A stretch of 64,000 bases of DNA from assembly GCF_030125375.1 (NCBI RefSeq), contig NZ_JASJUU010000006.1, positions 124,001 to 188,000 of the forward strand, given 5' to 3'. Made by a program: the position numbers and the translations under genes. Source of the stretch: Pseudoalteromonas umbrosa. Its GTDB lineage: Bacteria > Pseudomonadota > Gammaproteobacteria > Enterobacterales > Alteromonadaceae. Under the pieces are notes generated by a model. The model saw only the letters and a list, made by a program, of their open reading frames with translations, ran no database searches and had not been told where the DNA came from. This document shows positions 16,458-24,705 of this stretch, in pieces; position 1 is the first letter of the stretch; each line of letters begins with the position of its first letter.

Positions 16458-17756
16458 ATGAGAGTCTTATCCCCTTTAAGTGCGGTGGCTGTTGCTGTCA
16501 CATTGCTTTTAAGTGGCTGTGGTGAGAGTAGTTCGAGCACTGCAGGTTCGGAGTTTGCTGGTGCTAATGGTTCAAATGGGCCGACGACGCCAACCACACC
16601 AACCACACCAACAACACCAACGACACCAACGACTTTTGATGAAGCCGCGTTAGTGTCTAATTTGGTAAATAATGTCCTCACACCAGCACTTGTTCAATTT
16701 GATGAATTTGCCAAAGCACAGAAAACGCAAATAGGTCAGTACTGTGTAGCTGAAAAAGCGCAAAGCACAGAGTCTGCTGATTTACATGAAAAAGCGAAAG
16801 ACAGTTGGCGAGCAGCGATGGCCAGTTGGCAATACGTTGAAATGATGCAGGTTGGCCCAATCTTAACTAACGGTAAGGAGCTAAAGGGCAATATTTACTC
16901 ATGGCCTGCAGGTGGGGCACTTTGTAATATTGACTTAGATATTGTTTATCATGACGATGGTGTCATTAATGGCAATGCAAATAATCCGTATAATATTAAA
17001 AACCGTACCACTGACCGCAAAGGTCTGATCGCGATTGAACATGCGTTATTTAATACCAATTACGATCATAACTGTACGACTGTTAATGATGCACTAACGC
17101 CGTGGAACGGAAAAACCATTAATGAGAGAAAAGTTGCACGTTGTGAGTTTGCTAGCACGGTTGCTGGCGACATTGTAGATAACAGTGCTGAAATCTTATC
17201 TCGTTGGCAAGGCGACAGTGGCTTTGCAAGTCAATTGATTAATGCGGGCAATTCAGGTTCACAATTTGACTCAGCACATACTGCATTGAATGAAATTTCA
17301 AAAGCCTTATTTTATATGACCAAAGAGCTGAAAGATCAAAAGTTAGGTGAGCCACTGGGTTTATTTACGAACAGTTGTGGTTCTAATATTTGTCCACAGG
17401 ATGTGGAGTCTGACATCTCTGAGCATTCAAAAGAAAACTTACTTGCTAATATCCGCGCATTTAGACAGATTTTTACCGGAGAAGGCAGTAACGCGGATAA
17501 TACTCTCGGCTTTGACGACTTCTTAGATGCAGAGCAAGGCTCTGATGTGAAACAACGTATGTTGACTGGGTTAGATGAAGCGGAAGCTGCATTATTGGCA
17601 ATCGATGGTTCTTTAAAAGACGCGGTTGAAAACGATACGGCTTCTGTAACGAACGTACATGACAAGGTCAAAGATGTGACCGATGAGCTTAAAAACGACT
17701 TCATCAATAAGCTAGCCTTAGAACTACCTCAAACATCGGCAGGTGATAATGACTAA
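16458..17756 (+). CDS. Imelysin family (peptidase M75-like) lipoprotein
   Basis: The 432-residue lipoprotein has lipobox LSGC (Cys21) and a TPT-repeat linker (about 41-60). The imelysin-type helical domain follows, with WRAAMASWQYVEMMQVGP, NIYSWPAGGALCNID and GLIAIEHALF. Imelysins (IrpA, ICMP, insulin-cleaving membrane protease family) are iron-regulated periplasmic or surface proteins linked to iron uptake. The family GxHxxE motif reads G-L-I-A-I-E, so the Glu is kept and the His is lost; peptidase activity is doubtful. Six or more cysteines suggest disulfides. The stop overlaps the TonB receptor start by 8 nt, showing tight coupling. Confidence 0.85.
   Translation: MRVLSPLSAVAVAVTLLLSGCGESSSSTAGSEFAGANGSNGPTTPTTPTTPTTPTTPTTFDEAALVSNLVNNVLTPALVQFDEFAKAQKTQIGQYCVAEKAQSTESADLHEKAKDSWRAAMASWQYVEMMQVGPILTNGKELKGNIYSWPAGGALCNIDLDIVYHDDGVINGNANNPYNIKNRTTDRKGLIAIEHALFNTNYDHNCTTVNDALTPWNGKTINERKVARCEFASTVAGDIVDNSAEILSRWQGDSGFASQLINAGNSGSQFDSAHTALNEISKALFYMTKELKDQKLGEPLGLFTNSCGSNICPQDVESDISEHSKENLLANIRAFRQIFTGEGSNADNTLGFDDFLDAEQGSDVKQRMLTGLDEAEAALLAIDGSLKDAVENDTASVTNVHDKVKDVTDELKNDFINKLALELPQTSAGDND
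16579..16635 (+). repeat. ACNACNCCA tandem repeat encoding a TPT linker
   Basis: About six near-identical 9-nt units (ACC ACA CCA type) encode (T-P-T)n between the lipid anchor and the folded domain. Such arrays vary in copy number by slippage, so linker length may differ between strains. Confidence 0.75.
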
Positions 17757-19968
17757 GTACACTCGTATGAATAAATCATTACTGGCAATGGCAGTTGCTG
17801 TTGCATTACCAAATGCTTACGCTGAAGAAGCAGCGAAAGATGATATTGAACACATTCAAATCATCAGTCACTATGACAAGCTAAGAACAGAAGCTGGCTC
17901 TGCGACACTACTTACAGAAGAGCAGTTAGGCGAGTACGAGTATGATGATATACATCGCGTACTTTCTTCTGTACCTGGTGTGAATATTCGTGAAGAAGAC
18001 GGTTATGGGCTTCGTCCGAATATTGGTTTTCGTGGTGTGACGCCAGAGCGCAGTAAAAAAATTACGATTATGGAAGATGGCGTTTTAATTGGCCCTGCAC
18101 CTTATTCTGCGCCAGCGGCCTATTACTTCCCACAAACAACCCGCATGACAGCAGTTGAAGTCTTTAAAGGGCCAGCTGCTATCAAGCATGGTCCACAAAC
18201 CATCGCGGGTGCACTTAATCTTGTGACGCGTTCAGTGCCTGAGTTTACTGAAGGTGCAATTGATATTGCTGCTGGTGGTGATGGTTATACTAAGGCGCAC
18301 GGTTATTTTGGCTCAGTAGTGAACAACGTTGGCTTTTTATTTGAAGCTGTTAACGTTCAAGCGGATGGCTTTAAAGAGCTTGATGGTGGTGGTGATACGG
18401 GGTTTGATAAAAATGACTTCTTAGCCAAGTTTAACTATCGGTTACAACAAGGAGACTTTGAGCATAATTTTGGTCTGAAATTGAGCTATGCAGACGAAGT
18501 ATCTGACGAAACATACTTGGGTTTAACAGAAGCTGATTTTGCAGAAAACCCTTATCGTCGTTACGCTGCAACAGCACCTGCTGAAATGGACACTGAACAT
18601 CAACAGGTGATGTTTACGCATAGTATGAGTAGTGACAACTTGAGCTTAACTACACGTTTGTATCGCAACGATTACGAACGCGCGTGGCTGAAGTTAAATA
18701 GCATTGAAGGTAAATCACCTCAGGAAATTTTGTTAAATCCAGAGGCAGAAGATAATCTCCGTTTGTTTGAGATCCTAAAAGGTGAGCAAGACTCAATCGT
18801 ACCTGGTGCAGCAAACTTTTTAACCATGGGTACAAACGATAGAGAATACTACTCTCAAGGCTTGCAAATTGATGGTGACTTTACATTCAAACTATTTGAT
18901 TTTGCTCATGAGTTGTCGTTTGGTGTGAGACTCCACGAAGATGAGATTGAACGTAAGCACTTTGAAGAAAGCTATGAGATGAAATCTGGCGTTTCAACCT
19001 TGGTTGAAAACAGTAAGCGCTTTACAACTCTTAACACTGAACACACAGAAGCTTTATCTGTGTATGTTGAAGATAAAGTGAAGTTTGACGCTTTAACTTT
19101 AGGTGTGGGTGTGCGTGGTGAGCTTATGGACATGCATTACCAAAATAATAATAATGCAAATGATTGGCTTGATAAAACAACTCGTATCTGGCTACCAGGC
19201 TTAAGTGGTTTCTATCAGCTGAGTGAAGATGCAGGTTTATTGTTTGGTATTCACCGTGGTTTTTCACCAGCATCGCCAGCACAATCTTCAGAAATTGAAA
19301 TTGAAAAAAGCACAAACTATGAATTTGGCGGCCGATTTAACGATGGCGTAACTGAATTTGAAGTGGTGAGCTTTTTCAACGACTATAGCAATTTAAAAGA
19401 AAGCTGTGGTCAGTCTAACTGCGGAGATAGCACGCAACAAGATGCAGAGTTTAATGGTGGCGCAGCCCATGTATATGGTCTTGAAGCGCAGTTCTCTCAG
19501 CGTTATCCTTTAAACTTACAATTAGATATACCTTACAGCTTGGTGTACACCTATACCAAAGGTGAGTTTAAAAATGATCGCCGTACAACCTTCGCCCAAT
19601 GGGGTGAGGTAAGAAATGGCGATCCACTGCCATATTTACCTGAGCATCAGGTGAGCTTTAATATTGGCTTGAGCGCGGAGAAGTGGCGTACATCTTTGGC
19701 AGTTAAGTACATTGGCGCTATGCCAGAAGCTGCGGGCCGAAGTTGGACTGAGGGGACGCAAGAGTTTACTCTTTACCTAGAAGGGCAAGAAGTACCATCT
19801 TCGACAACAGTTGACTTATCAGCAAGCTACGACTTCGATAACTACGGTCAAGTATACTTAAAAGTAGATAACCTGCTTGATGAAGATAAAATTGTGAGCC
19901 GTAGACCATACGGTGCGCGCCCAGGTAAGCCTAGACAGCTTACAGTAGGGTACAAATATCAGTTTTAA
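17749..19968 (+). CDS. TonB-dependent receptor, FecA-like
   Basis: The ATG at 17749 lies inside the imelysin stop region (8-nt overlap) and gives 739 residues. A signal peptide ends near PNAYA. The plug domain (about 45-160) shows LSSVPGVNIREEDGYGLRPNIGFRG and KGPAAIKHGPQTIAGALNLVTR, closely patterned on FecA-type ferric citrate receptors. The beta-barrel ends in an aromatic residue (VGYKYQF), as needed for BAM insertion. There is no N-terminal FecR-signalling extension. The ligand is probably an iron chelate, inferred from family and from the imelysin partner. A terminator follows. Confidence 0.9.
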   Translation: MTKYTRMNKSLLAMAVAVALPNAYAEEAAKDDIEHIQIISHYDKLRTEAGSATLLTEEQLGEYEYDDIHRVLSSVPGVNIREEDGYGLRPNIGFRGVTPERSKKITIMEDGVLIGPAPYSAPAAYYFPQTTRMTAVEVFKGPAAIKHGPQTIAGALNLVTRSVPEFTEGAIDIAAGGDGYTKAHGYFGSVVNNVGFLFEAVNVQADGFKELDGGGDTGFDKNDFLAKFNYRLQQGDFEHNFGLKLSYADEVSDETYLGLTEADFAENPYRRYAATAPAEMDTEHQQVMFTHSMSSDNLSLTTRLYRNDYERAWLKLNSIEGKSPQEILLNPEAEDNLRLFEILKGEQDSIVPGAANFLTMGTNDREYYSQGLQIDGDFTFKLFDFAHELSFGVRLHEDEIERKHFEESYEMKSGVSTLVENSKRFTTLNTEHTEALSVYVEDKVKFDALTLGVGVRGELMDMHYQNNNNANDWLDKTTRIWLPGLSGFYQLSEDAGLLFGIHRGFSPASPAQSSEIEIEKSTNYEFGGRFNDGVTEFEVVSFFNDYSNLKESCGQSNCGDSTQQDAEFNGGAAHVYGLEAQFSQRYPLNLQLDIPYSLVYTYTKGEFKNDRRTTFAQWGEVRNGDPLPYLPEHQVSFNIGLSAEKWRTSLAVKYIGAMPEAAGRSWTEGTQEFTLYLEGQEVPSSTTVDLSASYDFDNYGQVYLKVDNLLDEDKIVSRRPYGARPGKPRQLTVGYKYQF

Positions 19969-19999
19969 TTGATATTGTAGTAAACAGTTTTAACACTAT

Positions 20000-20025
20000 T
20001 AAGGCCGCGTTACGTGGCCTTTTTT
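20000..20025 (+). terminator. Intrinsic terminator after the FecA-like receptor
   Basis: AAGGCCGCG pairs with CGTGGCCTT (one G-T pair) around a TTA loop and is followed by T5. It lies 26 bp before the start of the fatty acid hydroxylase gene, which may be expressed by partial read-through. Confidence 0.8.
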
Positions 20026-20051
20026 GAATAAAATTGGAGTGAGTAAGTTTA

Positions 20052-21029
20052 ATGATAGAGACGATTTGGCAAAGTGTATCTACCTTGCCAGGATATTTAG
20101 TTGATGCCAATAAGCGTATTTTTTGGCTGTACTTAGCATCGGCTGTGGTGATGGCGTCTTTCGTTTATTATGCAACTAACCAGTCACGTTCTCTTAAGGG
20201 GTTTTGGCACTTTTTGTTTCCTCGGTCGGTTTGGCTTCACAATAGCGCCAAGCAAGATTATGGATTGTTTGTTATTAATCGAATCATTAAAGCACTGACT
20301 TTTACGCCTATTGTGCTGACGATGGTGCCAGTAGCTATTGGTATTTCTGATGCGCTTGAAACATTATTTGGTCCGTCCCTCCATCTGCAATGGCCTCCGT
20401 TTATTGTGGTTGGTGTATTTACATTGATGCTATTTATTGTTGATGATTTGACTCGCTATTTACTTCATTTGGCATTACATAAAATCCCTTTTTTATGGGA
20501 AATTCATAAAGTACACCATTCGGCTAAGGTGCTTACCCCATTTACTATTTATCGTTCTCATCCTGTAGAAAGTTATTTTTACGCCTGCCGTATGGCACTT
20601 ACACAGGGAATTGTGGTGGGGCTTGGTTATTTCTTTTTTGGTTCAGCGCTTAGTATGTTTGATATTTTGGGCGCAAATGTATTTGTTTTTGTGTTTAACA
20701 TTTGTGGCTCGAATCTCCGTCACTCACATATTTGGTTTAGTTGGGGTGATAAACTGGAAGGGTGGGTGATTAGCCCTGCACAGCATCAAATTCACCACAG
20801 TGACAATCCTAAGCATTTTGATACAAATATTGGCTCAGCACTTGCTATATGGGACCGTATGGCTGGGAGTTTAATACGCGCTTCAGAGGCTAAAGGTATT
20901 TCTATTGGTGTTGGTAAATATGACGCTGGTCATGATTCTTTGTGGGCGATTTATTATAAGCCTGTGGTTGAGGCATTTAAGGTACTTCTACCAAAGTGGT
21001 TTATTCGGAAAAAGCAAGATAATCAGTAG
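20052..21029 (+). CDS. Sterol desaturase / fatty acid hydroxylase superfamily protein
   Basis: The 325-residue membrane protein has four to five hydrophobic helices. The di-iron histidine clusters of the family are present: HLALH, HKVHH, a central RHSH and QIHH near residue 245. Members insert oxygen into or desaturate lipids using a di-iron site at the membrane face. The substrate here is unknown. It lies downstream of an iron-type receptor cluster, separated by a terminator, so its link to iron uptake is contextual only. A GGAG element sits 12 nt before the ATG. Confidence 0.88.
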   Translation: MIETIWQSVSTLPGYLVDANKRIFWLYLASAVVMASFVYYATNQSRSLKGFWHFLFPRSVWLHNSAKQDYGLFVINRIIKALTFTPIVLTMVPVAIGISDALETLFGPSLHLQWPPFIVVGVFTLMLFIVDDLTRYLLHLALHKIPFLWEIHKVHHSAKVLTPFTIYRSHPVESYFYACRMALTQGIVVGLGYFFFGSALSMFDILGANVFVFVFNICGSNLRHSHIWFSWGDKLEGWVISPAQHQIHHSDNPKHFDTNIGSALAIWDRMAGSLIRASEAKGISIGVGKYDAGHDSLWAIYYKPVVEAFKVLLPKWFIRKKQDNQ

Positions 21030-21038
21030 GAAAGAAGG

Positions 21039-21089
21039 TAGGCTGGCGACGGGCATGGCCAGCCTATTTTAGGAGAGAGTAGGCTCTCC
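21039..21089. terminator. Two hairpins between hydroxylase gene and a small minus-strand gene
   Basis: TAGGCTGGC/GCCAGCCTA (21039-21066) is followed by TTTT and suits the plus-strand gene. GGAGAG/CTCTCC (21072-21089) lies nearer the minus-strand gene end at 21103. The pair fits a convergent boundary. Confidence 0.65.
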
Positions 21090-21102
21090 AAAAAGCGGTT
21101 GC

Positions 21103-21387
21103 TTAGTGCATGACGCGTGTAGATGCGCGATAAAACCCGAGATCATTGAGTTTTGCAATCAGGCTTGGGTCATCTAAACGTTCTGGTGTCGATTCACTAC
21201 GTAAAAAGTGATCGTCAGGCACAGCATGTAAATCTAACATTTTCTGAAATAAAATATTACGAATTGCCAGCGCTGTCATACCCGAGTCTTGGATATCATC
21301 TAAGCGTTTTTGTATATCGGCAAACGGGCCTGCATTGACGTCATCAACTGCTGCTGGAAAGTGCGAATTTAACTTATTCTTGCTCAT
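21103..21387 (-). CDS. Conserved-looking small protein, unknown
   Basis: The start is the ATG at 21387, which has GAGGG about 8 nt upstream; longer starts lack this and would add an unlikely hydrophobic tail. The 94-residue product is soluble and mostly helical, with motifs PFADIQKRLDDIQDSGMTALAIRNILFQKML and SLIAKLNDLGFYRA. I do not recognise a named family. The gene is monocistronic, convergent with the hydroxylase gene and bounded by hairpins, so it looks like a genuine independent gene. Cysteines and signal sequence are absent. Confidence 0.65.
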   Translation of the reverse strand: MSKNKLNSHFPAAVDDVNAGPFADIQKRLDDIQDSGMTALAIRNILFQKMLDLHAVPDDHFLRSESTPERLDDPSLIAKLNDLGFYRASTRVMH

Positions 21388-21620
21388 GCAAACCCTCATA
21401 AATATTCTTGCTAGAATCCTCGAATGTTCCCAAAAGAGGATACTAAGTATCAGATTTAAGTACAAAAAATTAGAGATGCTCTCTCTAACTGACACAGCCA
21501 GTGTACTCTGTTTCGATGTCTAATTACTAACTTCGATGTAAAGTTTTGTAAATCGCACTATTACAAAAAGCGCTAAAAAACGAGGAAGATTTTGGACGTC
21601 TAGATGTAACTATATGACAG

Positions 21621-21669
21621 GGAAATAAAAATAGTTCTTAGTACCTTTTAAGGGTTCTAAGAACTATTT
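21621..21669 (-). terminator. Long hairpin terminator of the KefB-like antiporter gene
   Basis: A 13-bp perfect stem AAATAGTTCTTAG/CTAAGAACTATTT with a partly paired inner loop is followed, on the minus strand, by a T-run (rc of 21625-21631). It lies 8 nt beyond the stop at 21677. Confidence 0.8.
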
Positions 21670-21676
21670 AGGGGAT

Positions 21677-23245
21677 TTAGAATAATTTTTCTTTTACGTG
21701 CTCTGCAAAACCACTACCAGCTTCAAGATAGAAGTTATAAGTTGAATGCACACCCATGTCTTCCAGTTCCTTTTGTTGGTCCGGATAGTTGGCAATGGCA
21801 GTTACTTGTCCCGTATATCCAGACGCTTGAAGCTGCTCTAATGCGTAAATGTTTTGCATATGCTTTGGCATGGCCAGCATAACCATTTCGACACTAGAGT
21901 GATTTACACGTTGCCAAAAGTCTGGATCTGTTGCGTCAGCGAGTAACACTCTACGGCCTCGCTTGATATGTTTGTTGACCACTTCGGGTTTGATGTCTAT
22001 CCCTGCAACCGAATTAGGATGAGAGCAGTGGATCGTTTCATAAGCACCCGTACCAATTCTGCCCATACCAAAAATGACGATCCGTGTGTCGGTCAAATTA
22101 ACGGGTAGCTCTTCTTCAAGGCGCTTCGGGCTCTCAAATTTTTGCAATATATGCTCAAATTTGACGTATATTTCATTGGCGCGTTTATTCAATGGTGAGG
22201 CCAGAATAAACGTAATTGACACTGCGATGGCGACAACAGCAAGCCAATCAGGTGCAATCAAGCCAGAGCTTGCAGCCACAGCACAGACGATAAGGCCAAA
22301 TTCACTGTAATTTGAGAGTGTAAAGGCGCTGAGTAGTGAAGTACGTGCGCGCAGTCTGAACATATTCGTCAATACGTAGTAGAGCATGACTTTTACAGGC
22401 AATACCAATACGAGCAGCAAGCCAATGAGGAAGGCGTTTAACGAAATACTGGCATTTAAACCGATATTTAAGAAAAACCCGACAAGCAACACGTTTTTAA
22501 GGTTCAGTAGGGATTTTGCAAGCTCACTGGCTTTTTTATGTGGTGCGAATATCATACCGATGATCAATGCGCCTAGATCGCCTTTTAGGCCTGCAAATTC
22601 AAAGGCATGATAGCCGACGACCAATGCAAAGAAAAAGCCAAATAGAGGCAAGAGCTCCCCGTGTTTGGAACGACTAAGCACCCAAAACATTACTTTTCTA
22701 AACACAAATAAACCAGCGATTAACCCAAGTGCCCAAATATTTGGCATTTTTCCGGTACTGATCGCCAAAAAGACGACTGCAAATATGTCTTGCATAACCA
22801 AGATACCAATGGCTATCTTACCGTGTAAGCTTGCCATTTCACCACGCTCTTCAAGCACTTTTACAGCAAAAACAGTACTGGAGAAACTAAAAGCAAAGCC
22901 AACCAGTAAAGCACTTTGCCAGTCAAGTTCGTTGAATAGAGGTAAATTGAAGACACATAAAAGCAGTAATAGAGAGGCAAAAAAGGCACTACTTAAAACA
23001 ATATGCAAAGTTGCAGGGGCCCATACTTGCGGCTTTACCAAGTTTTTCACTCGCAATTTTAACCCGATACTGAATAACAGTATTGTGACACCTAGGTCAG
23101 CCAATTGAGAGAGCAGAGGTGTTGTTTGTTGGCCCATCAGGTTGAGAATAAACCCAGCCATCAAGAATCCTATCAGAGGTGGTAGCTTTAATTGATAAAT
23201 TGAAAAACCACACGCGAAAGCAATTGCAAAATAAAGTAGTTCCAT
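21677..23245 (-). CDS. Cation:proton antiporter, CPA2 (KefB/YbaL type) with TrkA-N domain
   Basis: The 522-residue inner-membrane protein has a Na+/H+ exchanger domain of about 12 helices (residues 1-370), including FSSTVFAVKVLEERGEM and the core Asp-bearing stretch GIHVMQD-like GILVMQDIFAVVF. A cytoplasmic RCK/TrkA-N Rossmann domain follows (IVIFGMGRIGTGAYE, about 390-515). The family performs K+ or Na+ efflux coupled to proton entry, gated by nucleotides or thiols. It is shorter than KefB/KefC (about 600 residues) and resembles YbaL-like variants. Its exact ion cannot be stated. It stands alone with its own terminator. Confidence 0.87.
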   Translation of the reverse strand: MELLYFAIAFACGFSIYQLKLPPLIGFLMAGFILNLMGQQTTPLLSQLADLGVTILLFSIGLKLRVKNLVKPQVWAPATLHIVLSSAFFASLLLLLCVFNLPLFNELDWQSALLVGFAFSFSSTVFAVKVLEERGEMASLHGKIAIGILVMQDIFAVVFLAISTGKMPNIWALGLIAGLFVFRKVMFWVLSRSKHGELLPLFGFFFALVVGYHAFEFAGLKGDLGALIIGMIFAPHKKASELAKSLLNLKNVLLVGFFLNIGLNASISLNAFLIGLLLVLVLPVKVMLYYVLTNMFRLRARTSLLSAFTLSNYSEFGLIVCAVAASSGLIAPDWLAVVAIAVSITFILASPLNKRANEIYVKFEHILQKFESPKRLEEELPVNLTDTRIVIFGMGRIGTGAYETIHCSHPNSVAGIDIKPEVVNKHIKRGRRVLLADATDPDFWQRVNHSSVEMVMLAMPKHMQNIYALEQLQASGYTGQVTAIANYPDQQKELEDMGVHSTYNFYLEAGSGFAEHVKEKLF

Positions 23246-23446
23246 AAGTTACGCTGGTAGTGTTTGGTGAATCGATTCTATCAAATCGAGCTAGTTTATG
23301 AATCTATATTGGACAAAAGTGTGCAGCATGATGTACTTGATGTATTCAACAAGGCTATATTTATCAAAAATAGACAGATTTTCACTGACAAGCTGTAATA
23401 AATGTGTTTAAGATGCCTTAACGGAACATCCTCGAGAGGAGTAATG

Positions 23447-24190
23447 ATGTTTAAAAAACTCTTAGCATCTGTCGGAGTAGGTGCAGCAAAAGTAGATACT
23501 GTATTAGAAACGGAACATTTACACCCTGGTCAAAAGTTTCAAGCACAAATTATCGTGATGGGCGGTGATGTAGAACAAGAAATTTCAGGTTTAGAGCTCG
23601 CCTTAATGACCAAGGTAAAGGTTGAGAATGATGATGGCGAGTATTTCACAAACCATGTTATTGAAAAGTGGCGTCTTCCAGAAGAGTTCACAATCTCTCC
23701 TGGTGAGCAAAAAGTAATTCCTTTTGAAGCGCGCCTGCACTCTGAAACACCAATAACGCAAATTAATGCGCCATACAATCATTGTCATGTTTGGCTTGAA
23801 ACTGGCTTAGATATAGATCTAGCGCTTGACCCATCAGATAAAGATGCACTGCATGTCTATCCTAATGAAGCGGTGAAAGCAGTGTTGAGTGCAATGGATA
23901 AACTTGGTTTTCAATTGGTTAAAGCAGATGTTGAAAAAGGGTATTTGCGTGCTTCAAGCTTCCAGTCAATTTCGGGTTGCTACCAAGAAATTGAATACCG
24001 TCCAAGCAGTCGTTCGGTATTTGGATTACAAGAAGTTGAATTATCCTTTGTACCTGAAGCTCATAAAACTCATGTACTAATTGAGCTGGACCGTGCTTTT
24101 CGAAGTGATGGTTATGTAGATTTAACGATTGAACATGATCAAGTCAACTTGTCGCGTATTTGTGACCAGTTAGAACGATTATTTGCTTAA
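23447..24190 (+). CDS. spo0M: Sporulation-control protein Spo0M homologue (arrestin-like)
   Basis: GAGAGGAG lies 5 nt upstream of the ATG at 23447, with a second ATG at 23444. The 247-residue protein starts MFKKLLASVGVGAAKVDTVLE, the signature beginning of Spo0M, and carries the two-lobed arrestin-like fold (PGQKFQAQIIVMGGDVEQEISGLELALMTK; PYNHCHVWLETGLDIDLALDPSDKDAL). Despite its name, the family is widespread in non-sporulating bacteria and its role there is unknown. elaA follows after 11 nt, suggesting co-transcription. Confidence 0.9.
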   Translation: MFKKLLASVGVGAAKVDTVLETEHLHPGQKFQAQIIVMGGDVEQEISGLELALMTKVKVENDDGEYFTNHVIEKWRLPEEFTISPGEQKVIPFEARLHSETPITQINAPYNHCHVWLETGLDIDLALDPSDKDALHVYPNEAVKAVLSAMDKLGFQLVKADVEKGYLRASSFQSISGCYQEIEYRPSSRSVFGLQEVELSFVPEAHKTHVLIELDRAFRSDGYVDLTIEHDQVNLSRICDQLERLFA

Positions 24191-24201
24191 TTTAAAGCAC
24201 A

Positions 24202-24657
24202 ATGTCGCCAATGACAGAGTTTAAAACCAAATCATTCTATGAGCTCAGTCATGATGAGCTCTTTCTTGTCTTTAAGCTACGCGTTGATATTTTTGTTGTT
24301 GAGCAGCAATGCCCTTACCCAGAAATTGATGAAATAGATCGAGTGTCATCTACACAGCATATTTTGTTGTGTGATGATGCAGAAGTTAAAGCTTACGCTC
24401 GGTGTTATTTGAAATGTAATGGTGCAGCTGCAATCGGACGCGTTTTAATCTCACCAGCATCAAGAGGCGATGGTATCGCATATGCCTTGATGCAAAAGTC
24501 TATCGAGACTTGCCAGTCTCACTACCCAGATAAAAAGATAGAAATATCTGCCCAGACTTACCTGCAAGCTTTCTACCAAAAACTTGGATTTAAGAGTGTA
24601 GGTGCAGCTTATCTAGAAGATGGTATTGAGCACATTGATATGCAATACACTCAGTAA
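24202..24657 (+). CDS. elaA: GNAT family N-acetyltransferase ElaA
   Basis: This 151-residue protein is a stand-alone GNAT acetyltransferase of the ElaA group: ELSHDELFLVFKLRVDIFVVEQQCPYPEID at the N-terminus, the acetyl-CoA loop near IGRVLISPASRGDGIAYALM, and the terminal QAFYQKLGFKSVG. The acceptor is unknown in E. coli as well. ATG codons at 24202 and 24211 are both possible and neither has a strong ribosome site. It is the second gene after spo0M and ends at a bidirectional terminator. Confidence 0.92.
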   Translation: MSPMTEFKTKSFYELSHDELFLVFKLRVDIFVVEQQCPYPEIDEIDRVSSTQHILLCDDAEVKAYARCYLKCNGAAAIGRVLISPASRGDGIAYALMQKSIETCQSHYPDKKIEISAQTYLQAFYQKLGFKSVGAAYLEDGIEHIDMQYTQ

Positions 24658-24679
24658 TATTTAGCTTAATAAGATAATT

Positions 24680-24705
24680 AAGAAAGGCGCATATGCGCCT
24701 TTCTT
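24680..24705. terminator. Bidirectional palindromic terminator between elaA and NSS transporter
   Basis: This is a perfect 26-bp palindrome (AAGAAAGGCGCAT and its complement). The A and T flanks let it serve both convergent genes; it overlaps the first bases of the transporter stop codon at 24704. Confidence 0.8.

Noticed and set aside
22665..23108. 147-codon plus-strand open frame inside the KefB-like gene
   Set aside because: Antisense to well-conserved membrane helices; composition mirrors the opposite strand and there is no ribosome site.
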